Positions 1-7,845 of a stretch of 64,000 bases of DNA are shown here, piece after piece. Location: contig NZ_MDGR01000007.1 of NCBI RefSeq assembly GCF_002742335.1, forward strand, positions 3,104,501 through 3,168,500. The letters are read 5' to 3'. The notes under the pieces were generated by a model, which was not told the origin of the DNA, made no database searches, and saw nothing but the letters and a program-made list of their open reading frames with translations. Made by a program: the position numbers and the translations under genes. Origin of the DNA: Reichenbachiella sp. 5M10 (GTDB lineage: Bacteria > Bacteroidota > Bacteroidia > Cytophagales > Cyclobacteriaceae). How positions within the stretch are numbered: the first letter of the stretch is position 1; each line of letters begins with the position of its first letter.

Positions 1-1222
1 TAGATGATCTAGTGACGTCCAACTTATTGACATTGAGCCCTTCCTTGAGTCCCTTAGCGATAGACAGTAATTTATTCTTGGCTCTGCTACGTTGTGCGAT
101 CGATTCGATCACACTGACTGCCGTATCAATATCCTTTTGTAGAGACTCTCTGTATTCATTCCAGGCATTGTTTCTTGCATTTTTGGCTATCTCTCGGCAT
201 TCATCCTCTATGGCATCAAGCTCCTGATCTGTCGCTACATTCTCCGCTAAGATCCACTCTCGCATCTTCTTGTTGCAGTCATAGGCATGCTCCCAATCCA
301 AACGCTCTTTGGACTTGTATCGCTCATGTGATCCAGAAGTCGAATGCCCCTGTGGCTGAGTAATCTCCACTACATGTACCAAAACAGGTACATGTTCATT
401 TCGGGCAATTTGCTCAGCCTTCTCAAAAGTCTCTCTCAGAGCCATGTAATCCCAACCGTTGACGGTCATGATTTCAATCCCCTTATCTTTGGCATCCCGT
501 TGAAAACCAGCCATTGCCTTAGAAATACTGCTTTTCGTGGTTTGGTACTTATTGGGTACAGAGATGCCGTACTCATCGTCCCACACAGCCATTACCAATG
601 GCACTTGTAGTACTCCTGCACCATTCATGGTTTCGAAAAAGTGTCCCTCGGAAGTCGACGCATTACCAATCGTACCGTATGCCACTTCATTCCCATTGAT
701 TGAAAATTTCTCACTTTTGTGCAAAGCTGGATTTTCACGATACAATTTAGAAGCATACGCAAAACCCAACAGGCGTGGAACCTGTGCTGCGGTACAAGAC
801 ACATCCGAACCTGAGTTCTTCATTTTAGTCAAGTCCTTCCATTCGCCATCTGGCAATATCGTCCGCGTACCAAAGTGTCCGTTCATCATACGTCCAGCGG
901 AAGCGGGCTCGGCATCTACATCCGTATGAGCGTAAAGCTGTGCAAAGAATTGCTGAGAAGTCAACTGACCGATCGCCATCATAAAAGTCTGGTCCCTATA
1001 GTAACCCGAGCGAAAATCACCATCGCGAAACACCTTGGCCATCGCGATCTGTGCCAACTCCTTTCCATCCCCGAAAATACCAAACTTGGCCTTCCCCATG
1101 AACACTTCCTTTCGGCCGATATAACTAATCTCCCGACTCTCTGAAGCCAGTCTATAATCTTCTAAAATCTCCTGTTTGGTAGGAATGAGGCGTGTGGTTT
1201 TTTCAGCTACTTTCACTTTCAA
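1..1222 (-). CDS. 2-oxoacid dehydrogenase E1 (TPP-dependent, fused alpha/beta type), partial
   Basis: This is the N-terminal ~407 residues of a thiamine-diphosphate E1 enzyme that continues past the left edge. Such enzymes oxidatively decarboxylate 2-oxoacids (pyruvate or branched-chain) and pass the acyl group to an E2 lipoyl protein. Reading the minus strand gives a continuous frame with an E1-alpha signature: a GRKEVF / GKAKFGIFGDGKE block, RSGYYRDQTFM, and a TPP region GNASTSEGHFFETMNGAG followed by WDDEYGIS. This pattern matches the long single-chain E1 common in Bacteroidetes, which carries alpha and beta parts in one protein of about 800 residues; the beta part would lie outside the window. 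There is no ATG near the N-terminus: an in-frame TAG lies upstream, and the start is TTG at 1222 or GTG at 1216. The exact substrate is not decidable here. Confidence 0.85.
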   Translation of the reverse strand, partial: MKVKVAEKTTRLIPTKQEILEDYRLASESREISYIGRKEVFMGKAKFGIFGDGKELAQIAMAKVFRDGDFRSGYYRDQTFMMAIGQLTSQQFFAQLYAHTDVDAEPASAGRMMNGHFGTRTILPDGEWKDLTKMKNSGSDVSCTAAQVPRLLGFAYASKLYRENPALHKSEKFSINGNEVAYGTIGNASTSEGHFFETMNGAGVLQVPLVMAVWDDEYGISVPNKYQTTKSSISKAMAGFQRDAKDKGIEIMTVNGWDYMALRETFEKAEQIARNEHVPVLVHVVEITQPQGHSTSGSHERYKSKERLDWEHAYDCNKKMREWILAENVATDQELDAIEDECREIAKNARNNAWNEYRESLQKDIDTAVSVIESIAQRSRAKNKLLSIAKGLKEGLNVNKLDVTRSS

Positions 1223-1259
1223 GGGTTTGATCCAAGTAAACGGTTTTGACTAAGGAATG

Positions 1260-1290
1260 CAAAATTACAAAATCAAGGTCAGCTTTCAAA
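1260..1290 (-). promoter_or_regulatory. Bacteroidetes-type promoter for the E1 gene
   Basis: On the minus strand a TTTG (1290-1287) is followed after 19 bases by TAATTTTG (1267-1260), an exact fit to the Bacteroidetes -33/-7 consensus TTTG N19-21 TAnnTTTG. The -7 box ends 37 bases before the proposed TTG start at 1222. Seen directly; promoter function is inferred. Confidence 0.6.
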
Positions 1291-1358
1291 TTGATTTTAA
1301 TTTGAAACAAAATAATATTATATTTATCAACAACAAAACAAGCAAAACAGAATATAAT

Positions 1359-1388
1359 TTTGCATAATTACCCTATTCATTATTTTTG
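1359..1388 (+). promoter_or_regulatory. Probable promoter of ald
   Basis: TTTG at 1359-1362, 18 bases, then TATTTTTG at 1381-1388, fits the Bacteroidetes consensus except that the spacer is one base short. The leader to the ald ATG would be about 120 bases. A second -7-like TAATTTTG at 1355-1362 lacks a -33 partner. The rest of the 1223-1514 gap is AT-rich with no other recognisable element. Confidence 0.4.
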
Positions 1389-1514
1389 ATCAATCACATT
1401 AAAAAATAAAACCTGTAAACGAGACTATTTTTATAAAGGTTGAAATAAAATTCTGAATTACTCAAGCAATAAAAAGACCAAAAATTGTATCATTAGCATT
1501 AAACAATCACGAAA

Positions 1515-2624
1515 ATGATAATCGGGGTACCCAAAGAAATCAAAAACAATGAGAATCGTGTCGCACTTACGCCTTCAGGAGCCAAGGAGCTTCTCAAGCA
1601 TGGACACCAAGTATTCATTCAAGCAACTGCAGGAGACGGCAGTGGTTTTGCAGATGAAGAATACACACAAGTAGGAGCACAAATCCTCCCTACTATCGAA
1701 GCAGTCTACGAAACAGCTGAGATGATCATCAAGGTAAAGGAGCCTATAGAGGCCGAGTACCAATTGATTCGTGAAGATCAACTATTGTTCACATACTTCC
1801 ACTTTGCATCACATGAACCCTTGACCAATGCGATGATCAAAAGCAAATCTATTTGCTTGGCCTATGAGACGGTAGAAAAGAACAGGACCCTTCCTCTACT
1901 CGTACCCATGTCAGAAGTAGCTGGTAGGATGTCTATCCAACAAGGAGCCAAGTTTTTAGAAAAGCCACTCAAAGGCCGAGGCATACTACTAGGAGGAGTA
2001 CCAGGCGTCCGCCCAGCCAAAGTCATGATTTTAGGAGGTGGTGTGGTAGGCACAGAGGCCGCCAAAATGGCCGCAGGGCTTGGTGCAGATGTTACAATCC
2101 TAGATCTCAGTCTCGAGAGACTTAGATACCTAGACGATGTAATGCCTGCCAATGTCAAAACGCTGATGTCTAGCGAATACAATATTCGTGAACTCATCAA
2201 AGATCATGATCTCATCATCGGCGCAGTGCTTGTCCCTGGTGCCAAAGCTCCAAAACTGATCACCAAAGACATGCTCAAAGACATGAGAGCAGGTACGGTA
2301 TTGGTCGATGTAGCTATAGATCAAGGAGGCTGTATGGAGACGACCAAACCCACGACGCACCAAGACCCCATCTTCATCATTGATGATGTGGTACACTACA
2401 GTGTCGCCAACATGCCAGGTGCTGTACCATACACTTCTACCCTCGCGCTGACCAATGCGACCTTGCCGTATGCGATCCAACTGGCCAACAAAGGATGGAA
2501 AGCAGCCTGCAAAGAAAATGCCGAGCTCAAGCCCGGTCTCAATATCATTAGAGGTGAAGTGGTATACAAAGCCGTAGCGGAAGCATTTGATCTACCCTAT
2601 ATTAACGTAGAAAACCACCTCTAA
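1515..2624 (+). CDS. ald: Alanine dehydrogenase
   Basis: NAD-dependent oxidative deamination of L-alanine to pyruvate and ammonia (reversible), a cytoplasmic link between amino-acid and central carbon metabolism. Length 369 aa is typical of the family. The substrate-binding Lys75 (in KVKEP) and catalytic His96 (in YFHFASH) fall at the same positions as in the well-studied Bacillus enzyme, and a Rossmann GGGVVG motif lies at about residues 174-179. The N-terminus MIIGVPKEIKNNENRVALTP is the classic family start, so the ATG at 1515 is secure. The gene stands alone, with an AT-rich leader carrying a likely promoter; its stop codon overlaps the stop of the convergent small gene by four bases. Confidence 0.97.
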   Translation: MIIGVPKEIKNNENRVALTPSGAKELLKHGHQVFIQATAGDGSGFADEEYTQVGAQILPTIEAVYETAEMIIKVKEPIEAEYQLIREDQLLFTYFHFASHEPLTNAMIKSKSICLAYETVEKNRTLPLLVPMSEVAGRMSIQQGAKFLEKPLKGRGILLGGVPGVRPAKVMILGGGVVGTEAAKMAAGLGADVTILDLSLERLRYLDDVMPANVKTLMSSEYNIRELIKDHDLIIGAVLVPGAKAPKLITKDMLKDMRAGTVLVDVAIDQGGCMETTKPTTHQDPIFIIDDVVHYSVANMPGAVPYTSTLALTNATLPYAIQLANKGWKAACKENAELKPGLNIIRGEVVYKAVAEAFDLPYINVENHL

Positions 2625-3067
2625 CCCGGATACTCAGGGATCTGTTTCAAAAAGGAAGAGATCCCTGTTTCAAAATTTTGTTCACAGCAAAAATGCTGCA
2701 TTCCATTGGTCACTACAAGATATCTTGCCTTGACTACCGTATTGTACACCGAGGCTTGTTTGAACGTTTCTTCAGTAATCTTCACATAGGATGCCTTACA
2801 TTCAACAAGCATTTCAGCATTGCCTTCGCCATTATAAGCAATAATATCCGGACGCTTACTCATTCGATTGTATTTTAGACTTGCCTCGACTTTAAGGAGC
2901 GATTTAGGATATGACAACTCCTCAACCAAGAAACGCAAGAAATTCTGCCGTACCCACTCTTCAGGGGTGAGTTGAATATATTTTTTACGAAATTCATCCC
3001 ATATTTCTCTTCCCTCCGAAGATTCTCGTATATTAAAATCGAAAGACGGTAAGTTGAGTTTCTCCAT
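2621..3067 (-). CDS. Type I restriction R protein N-terminal-like (HSDR_N_2) stand-alone protein
   Basis: A 148-residue protein made of only a PD-(D/E)xK nuclease-like fold of the HSDR_N_2 family. Visible are a RPDIIAY segment (Asp about 74) and LVECKA (Glu and Lys about 89 and 91), the D...ExK catalytic arrangement. Members of this size are common in Bacteroidetes as solitary genes; there is no helicase, methylase or specificity gene beside it, so it is not a working type I restriction system and its role is unknown. The ATG at 3067 is preferred over an upstream TTG at 3073. It converges on ald with overlapping stop codons and is divergent from the AMP nucleosidase gene. Confidence 0.8.
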   Translation of the reverse strand: MEKLNLPSFDFNIRESSEGREIWDEFRKKYIQLTPEEWVRQNFLRFLVEELSYPKSLLKVEASLKYNRMSKRPDIIAYNGEGNAEMLVECKASYVKITEETFKQASVYNTVVKARYLVVTNGMQHFCCEQNFETGISSFLKQIPEYPG

Positions 3068-3165
3068 CAGCAATTGCTATCCAATCCAGTACCTACTACA
3101 TAGTGGCACAATTCAAATTCAATGTTACAACTTTTATCAATTACAGACGCAATAAGAACCTTCAA

Positions 3166-3939
3166 ATGAAAACAAAACAAGAAATCACCGAAAATTGGCT
3201 CCCACGATACACTGGTCTTGAGCTGGATGAATTTGCCGATTACATCCTACTAACGAACTTTATCAATTACGTCGAACTATTCGCAGACAAATACGGCGCT
3301 GAGATCACAGGAGAAGGTCGCGCCATGCAAACAGCCACCGCCGAAGGCATTACCATTATTAACTTTGGCATGGGTAGTGCAGTGGCAGCTACGATCATGG
3401 ACTTACTGTCTGCGATCAAACCTAAAGCAGTCCTATTCCTCGGAAAATGTGGGGGACTCAAAAAGAAAACCCAACTCGGAGACCTTATACTCCCTATCGC
3501 TGCTATTCGAGGCGAAGGAACCTCTAATGACTACATGCCCATTGAGATTCCCGCACTACCCTCATTCCGCTTGCAACGGGCCGTATCCTCTATGATCAAA
3601 AAGCATGAGCTAGACTACTGGACAGGCACTGTATACACCACCAACCGTCGAGTATGGGAGCATGACAGAAAGTTTAAAAAATACTTGAGGCAAATCCGTG
3701 CGATGGGCATAGACATGGAAACAGCCACCATCTTCACTGTGGGCTTCATCAATGAAATCCCTCGTGGTGCCTTGTTGTTGGTCTCAGACAACCCGATGAC
3801 ACCAGAAGGAGTCAAAACCGAATCTTCCGACAAAAAAGTCACTGGTTCATTTGTAGAAAGACATCTTCAAATCGGTATAGACTCGCTCTTGGAACTGGCA
3901 AACTCTGGAGATTCAGTCAAACACATGCGCTTTGATTAA
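3166..3939 (+). CDS. amn: AMP nucleosidase
   Basis: Predicted to hydrolyse AMP to adenine and ribose 5-phosphate, controlling adenylate pools. The 257-residue protein belongs to the PNP/UDP phosphorylase fold: a glycine-rich FGMGSAVAATIMDLL segment, a FLGKCGGLKKKTQLGD block for the phosphosugar site, and a MGIDMETATIF motif near residue 180 that contacts ribose. Bacteroidetes AMP nucleosidases have this short form without the regulatory N-terminal domain of the E. coli enzyme. The start is set at the ATG at 3166 (MKTKQEITENWLPRYTG); the open frame extends upstream from a GTG at 3103 with residues unlike the family. Stop codons overlap tail-to-tail with the MFS gene. Confidence 0.88.
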   Translation: MKTKQEITENWLPRYTGLELDEFADYILLTNFINYVELFADKYGAEITGEGRAMQTATAEGITIINFGMGSAVAATIMDLLSAIKPKAVLFLGKCGGLKKKTQLGDLILPIAAIRGEGTSNDYMPIEIPALPSFRLQRAVSSMIKKHELDYWTGTVYTTNRRVWEHDRKFKKYLRQIRAMGIDMETATIFTVGFINEIPRGALLLVSDNPMTPEGVKTESSDKKVTGSFVERHLQIGIDSLLELANSGDSVKHMRFD

Positions 3940-5243
3940 TCTTGGGCATGCCTATGGTAGATCTGGTTTCGCAGCATTCCCGAAAACCAAAGCAATAGAA
4001 TGCCTATTACAAAATAACAGGCCAACACCAAGGTACTGTCTCGCATTGAGCCAGTCATAGATTCAATAAACCCAAAGGAGAAGGTCCCAAACACAATGGA
4101 GAGCTTCTCCACTACATCATAAAAGCTAAAGAAAGACGTATTGTCAATGGAGTTCTCTGGGATCAACTTACTAAAAGTAGATCGAGACATACTTTGAATC
4201 CCTCCCATCACTAACCCTACCACTACCGCCAAAGCATAAAACTCCTTGGCTTCCTGCATTTGATAAGCAAACAAGCAGACCCCAACCCATATAACCAACA
4301 TCATGAGTATGGATATTCCATTGTTGTAGCGTTTGGAAATAGCAGCAAACAAAAATGCTCCAACGATGGCAACCAACTGTATGATGGTAATTGTAATGAT
4401 AAGTTTACCTGCCTCAAGCCCCAACTCTTTCTCTCCAAAAGAGGCCGCCAAATGCATAACTGCCTGAACTCCCGTACTGTAAAAAAAGAAAGCAAACAAG
4501 TACATTTTCATAACAGAAACTCCCCTTACCCAACGAAAAACCTTTACAACCTCAATATTGCCACGCCTCAACCAGCCCGTACCATTTATTGACACTGGGC
4601 GATCTTTTGGCAAGTGGTAGAAGCTGTACTGAGCAAACGAAAACCACCAAACTCCTACCATCAAAAAAGACAGGCGCACGGCCGCTGATTTCTCTTCAAA
4701 ACCAAAACCTTCATAAAACTCAATGATCAAAAAACTAATGAGTAGCAGAATCACACTGCCTACATACCCATACGCATACCCCTTAGCACTGAGTTGGTCA
4801 TATTGATCCTTACTCGTGATCTCAGGCAAAAAGGCATTATAGAATACCAAACTACCCGAATACCCTATACCTGCCAATACGGACATAATGATCCCATACT
4901 CGACATTATTCCCGCGAAACCAGAACAACGAAAAAGTAGCTGCTGACCCCAAGAATGTAAAACACTTGAGAAAAAACAATCGCATCCCTCCAGAATCAGC
5001 CACACCTGACAAAAAAGGCGAAATCAAAGCAACTATCAAAAACGCAGCTGAGACCGAATAAGAATACAATACTGTATTGGTCATTTCACTACCAAAAAAC
5101 AACACGGTTTCTCCTCCAAAAAAACTACGCGTAACCCCATTGAAGTAAATCGGAAAAATCGTCGAAGTAATAACCAGAAGGTAGGTCGAATTGGCCCAAT
5201 CATACATGCACCAAGCTCGCTTTATTCTTTGTAAGTTTTTCAT
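3936..5243 (-). CDS. MFS transporter, UMF1 (Atg22-like) family
   Basis: A 435-residue inner-membrane protein with about 12 hydrophobic segments. The N-terminal CMYDWANSTYLLVITSTIFP is the signature of the UMF1/Atg22 branch of the major facilitator superfamily; a GGIQSMSRSTFSKLIPE loop later in the chain is another family hallmark. Substrate is unknown; Atg22 in yeast exports amino acids from the vacuole, but this cannot be carried over to bacteria with confidence. The gene follows the exbD operon, and a strong terminator sits only eight bases before its start codon, so expression would depend on read-through or on a promoter not seen here. It converges with the AMP nucleosidase gene. Confidence 0.85.
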   Translation of the reverse strand: MKNLQRIKRAWCMYDWANSTYLLVITSTIFPIYFNGVTRSFFGGETVLFFGSEMTNTVLYSYSVSAAFLIVALISPFLSGVADSGGMRLFFLKCFTFLGSAATFSLFWFRGNNVEYGIIMSVLAGIGYSGSLVFYNAFLPEITSKDQYDQLSAKGYAYGYVGSVILLLISFLIIEFYEGFGFEEKSAAVRLSFLMVGVWWFSFAQYSFYHLPKDRPVSINGTGWLRRGNIEVVKVFRWVRGVSVMKMYLFAFFFYSTGVQAVMHLAASFGEKELGLEAGKLIITITIIQLVAIVGAFLFAAISKRYNNGISILMMLVIWVGVCLFAYQMQEAKEFYALAVVVGLVMGGIQSMSRSTFSKLIPENSIDNTSFFSFYDVVEKLSIVFGTFSFGFIESMTGSMRDSTLVLACYFVIGILLLWFSGMLRNQIYHRHAQD

Positions 5244-5250
5244 TATAAAA

Positions 5251-5276
5251 AAGGCCCCCTCAAATGAGGAGGCCTT
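5251..5276 (-). terminator. Rho-independent terminator of the exbB-exbD operon
   Basis: A perfect-looking GC-rich hairpin (AAGGCCTCCTC, short TTTGA-containing loop, GAGGGGGCCTT with one wobble) followed on the minus strand by a T-rich tract. It lies between the exbD stop at 5299 and the MFS start at 5243. Confidence 0.85.
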
Positions 5277-5298
5277 AAACTTTATATGAGATTTAATA

Positions 5299-5757
5299 TC
5301 AATCCAATCGCTTCAAAGAACTGTACAGAACTTTTCTCGCGTTTGCTTCTCTTAATTCCTGTTGTACGTCAGTTACGATTCCCATTTTGGCCTCTACATC
5401 CACCTTCATTGAAATAGTAATCTGATCTCTCTCTACCTCAGACAGTTTATCCTTCTCCTGATTGACAAACCTTACCACGTCTTCTGGCTCTATAAATACA
5501 TCATTGACCTGGATCTTTGGCTGCTCGCCGTATAGCTCCACTTTCGTTGGCTTTCCTATGTATATATAACTTACCAATGACTTTCTCTCCAGCTTACTCA
5601 ACTGCGTCGATTTAGGCAATGTCTGCGCTACCATGATAGATGTCTCTCTCAATACAGTTGTCACCATAAAGAAAAACAACAACATAAAGATAATATCCGG
5701 CAGTGCCGCTGTAGGTATCTCTTGACTCGTATTAGAACTCTTCTTAAACTTTGCCAT
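5299..5757 (-). CDS. ExbD/TolR-family biopolymer transport protein (second copy)
   Basis: A 152-residue single-span inner-membrane protein of the ExbD/TolR family, part of a proton-driven motor that energises outer-membrane transporters through TonB or a similar partner. The N-terminus has the conserved PDIIFMLLFFFMVTT helix at about residues 20-40, including the membrane Asp that carries protons, followed by a periplasmic domain. The ATG at 5757 is taken; a TTG at 5763 is also in frame. It follows the first exbD with almost no gap and is the last gene before the terminator. Two unequal ExbD copies in a row are usual in Bacteroidetes. Confidence 0.9.
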   Translation of the reverse strand: MAKFKKSSNTSQEIPTAALPDIIFMLLFFFMVTTVLRETSIMVAQTLPKSTQLSKLERKSLVSYIYIGKPTKVELYGEQPKIQVNDVFIEPEDVVRFVNQEKDKLSEVERDQITISMKVDVEAKMGIVTDVQQELREANARKVLYSSLKRLD

Positions 5758-5759
5758 AA

Positions 5760-6401
5760 TCAACCTCCAATTTTATTTGGTTCAGCAATTGAAATCGCTC
5801 TCGGAATCCCTTGACGGGCTCTTTGATACAACTCCTTCTGCTCAGGATCTTTTTTATCCAACTGCAAGAACTCCTCGGCAGTCAAACCTACTCTCTGTCC
5901 ATAAATTTCATTGTAAGCAGCATTGATTTCATCAAGTACAGCAATGTACAGTTCGTAACTCGTTCCACGATCTGCTTTGAACGACACCACGGCTTCACCT
6001 GGTTCGTCCGAAGAATTATCTCGTTTTCCGTTTGACTGCACATGACTTCTCAACGTCGCTGGCAAAGAGTTATACAACTCTTTGCCCTCCAATGAAGGCT
6101 TTCTGAAATTCAGAATAAAATCCTTAATCATACCTCTCAATTCAGTCACATCAGTCAATGGTTCGTCCTCTACAAGGAGCTTATCCAAGGAATTAGCCTG
6201 AATTTTAAAGATATTTCTATCGTTTTTAGTCACCTCCGGAGGCGGCTCATTTGGATCTGGTTTCGGTGGCAAAAGCATCGCTATACCCTTGTCGTTTGCT
6301 ATCGTGGTAGTCACCAAGAAGAAAATCAACAAGAGAAAGGCAATGTCTGCCATAGATCCCGAGTTCACCTCAGCGGCCGGTCTATTTTTCCCTTTCGCCA
6401 T
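5760..6401 (-). CDS. ExbD/TolR-family biopolymer transport protein (first copy)
   Basis: A 213-residue ExbD homologue. The membrane helix SMADIAFLLLIFFLVTTTI at about residues 16-35 carries the conserved Asp; a PPKPDPNEPPPE proline-rich stretch follows. It is longer than the second copy because of an insert in the periplasmic domain (about residues 95-165), a common feature of the first ExbD in these operons. It acts with the ExbB homologue upstream and the second ExbD downstream in one motor complex. Four bases separate it from the small membrane protein gene upstream. Confidence 0.9.
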   Translation of the reverse strand: MAKGKNRPAAEVNSGSMADIAFLLLIFFLVTTTIANDKGIAMLLPPKPDPNEPPPEVTKNDRNIFKIQANSLDKLLVEDEPLTDVTELRGMIKDFILNFRKPSLEGKELYNSLPATLRSHVQSNGKRDNSSDEPGEAVVSFKADRGTSYELYIAVLDEINAAYNEIYGQRVGLTAEEFLQLDKKDPEQKELYQRARQGIPRAISIAEPNKIGG

Positions 6402-6405
6402 AGTC

Positions 6406-6729
6406 TTATTTTATTGCTTTAGATACTTCAGTGTATACAATTCCACCGAGTGCAATGACAGTCAATGCATAAGTCATCGTCAGCAGTCCCCCAATAAATT
6501 TAGACAAAGTAGCGCCGATTTCGAACTCCTCGTAAGAAGCTCTCACCTCATTGCCTGAAATTGCCCATGATATCAAGAAGATTACTACAAGAGCTAATAA
6601 CCCCGCTCCTGCTTTCACCATTGATTTAGGATCACTTACAGAATTGATGATTGGGAAGACGATAGCTGCTAAGCCTGCCAATATTGTTAATGTATAAGAA
6701 ACGTATAGTGCTACATCTATTAAGTCCAT
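6406..6729 (-). CDS. Small membrane protein between exbB and exbD
   Basis: A 107-residue protein with three hydrophobic segments (about residues 10-30, 40-60 and 80-102) and little else. I do not recognise a named family. Its position between exbB and exbD is frequent in Bacteroidetes TonB-motor operons, so a role as an accessory membrane subunit is a reasonable inference from context only. Intergenic gaps on both sides are short, so it is surely co-transcribed. Confidence 0.75.
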   Translation of the reverse strand: MDLIDVALYVSYTLTILAGLAAIVFPIINSVSDPKSMVKAGAGLLALVVIFLISWAISGNEVRASYEEFEIGATLSKFIGGLLTMTYALTVIALGGIVYTEVSKAIK

Positions 6730-6755
6730 CTTCTTTTTCGTTTAATGTGAAAATC

Positions 6756-7595
6756 TTATTTAGAAGCAGAATGCTTAACCAAGATATCTATTAAAGAAAT
6801 AGAAGCGTCCTCCATAGAGTTTACTAAAGAATCAATTTTAGATACAAGGTAGTTGTAGAACAACTGTAGGATAACCGCAACGATCAAACCACCAACTGTA
6901 GTCAAAAGTGCCACTTTGATACCACCTGCAACCAACGCTGGAGATACATCACCCGCCTCTGCGATCGCATCAAATGCCCCAATCATACCGATTACAGTAC
7001 CCATGAAACCGAGCATAGGAGCCAAAGAGATAAACAAGGAAATCCAAGTCATACCTTTTTCTAGTTTACCCATCTCTACAGAACCGTAAGAAATGATTGA
7101 TTTCTCTACCATTTCGATACCTTCTGACATTCTCATCAAGCCTTGTACAAAAATAGATGCTACAGGTCCTTGTGTATTTCTACAAACGTCCTTCGCTGCT
7201 TCTACTCCACCTGCAGACAATGCGTCCTCTACTTGAGACAACAATTTCTTTGTGTTAGTAGTTGCTAAGTTCAGAGTAATAATTCTTTCGATTGCCACTG
7301 CCAATCCGAGGATCAAACACAACAATACGATACCCATAAATTCCCATCCACCAGCAATAAATTGCTCTTTCACGATTTGATGGAAACCAGGCTCATCCTC
7401 TACGTACACTTCTTCTACTACGGCTACTTCTTCTACAGGCTCTTCTTCAACAGCCACTTCTTCTACTACGGCAGTACTATCACCATCCGCCATCTCTGTA
7501 GAGTCAGATGCTACTACTTCGTTTTGTGCCATTGACTGAAGGTGTCCCAAAGTGAATACACCCGTCATCATCAATAAAATTACTACTCTTTTCAT
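6756..7595 (-). CDS. MotA/TolQ/ExbB proton channel family protein
   Basis: The 279-residue channel subunit of the Ton-type motor. A signal-peptide-like N-terminus (to about residue 25) is followed by a periplasmic Glu/Val-rich low-complexity stretch (about residues 35-75), then a first membrane helix, a cytoplasmic loop, and two helices with the family block APMLGFMGTVIGMIGAF and GGLIVAVILQLFYNYLV. The ATG at 7595 is chosen; the longer frame begins with a TTG. It heads the operon exbB, small membrane protein, exbD, exbD, which ends in a terminator at 5251-5276. The acidic tail in front of the first helix is common in Bacteroidetes members. Confidence 0.92.
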   Translation of the reverse strand: MKRVVILLMMTGVFTLGHLQSMAQNEVVASDSTEMADGDSTAVVEEVAVEEEPVEEVAVVEEVYVEDEPGFHQIVKEQFIAGGWEFMGIVLLCLILGLAVAIERIITLNLATTNTKKLLSQVEDALSAGGVEAAKDVCRNTQGPVASIFVQGLMRMSEGIEMVEKSIISYGSVEMGKLEKGMTWISLFISLAPMLGFMGTVIGMIGAFDAIAEAGDVSPALVAGGIKVALLTTVGGLIVAVILQLFYNYLVSKIDSLVNSMEDASISLIDILVKHSASK

Positions 7596-7672
7596 AGTCA
7601 AAATTTTAATAAATCTTCAAATAAAGGTTTTAAAAGTTCTCTAATTATTGCTTTCTCAATGCTAAAATAGCG

Positions 7673-7760
7673 CGGAGAGGAAGGGATTCGAACCCCCGGT
7701 ACCCTTGTGGGGCACACTCGCTTTCCAAGCGAGCACCTTAAGCCGCTCGGCCACCTCTCC
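7673..7760 (-). tRNA. tRNA-Ser (anticodon GGA)
   Basis: An 88-nt cloverleaf on the minus strand. Acceptor arms GGAGAGG and CCTCTCC pair perfectly; the anticodon stem CTCGC/GCGAG encloses TTGGAAA, giving GGA, which reads UCC and UCU. A long variable arm and a GGTTCGAATCC T-loop mark it as a class II serine tRNA. The 3' CCA is not encoded, as expected when it is added post-transcriptionally. Confidence 0.97.
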
Positions 7761-7845
7761 AATACTGTTTAGCTTTCTCAAAGCGACAAATAAATTATAA
7801 AAATACGCTATATGCAAATAACTGCATACAATTTTGGTTCGCTCA

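Noticed and set aside
7380-7500. Possible tandem DNA repeat in the exbB gene
   Set aside because: It is low-complexity coding sequence for an acidic Glu/Val-rich stretch, not a regular repeat, and is common in these proteins.
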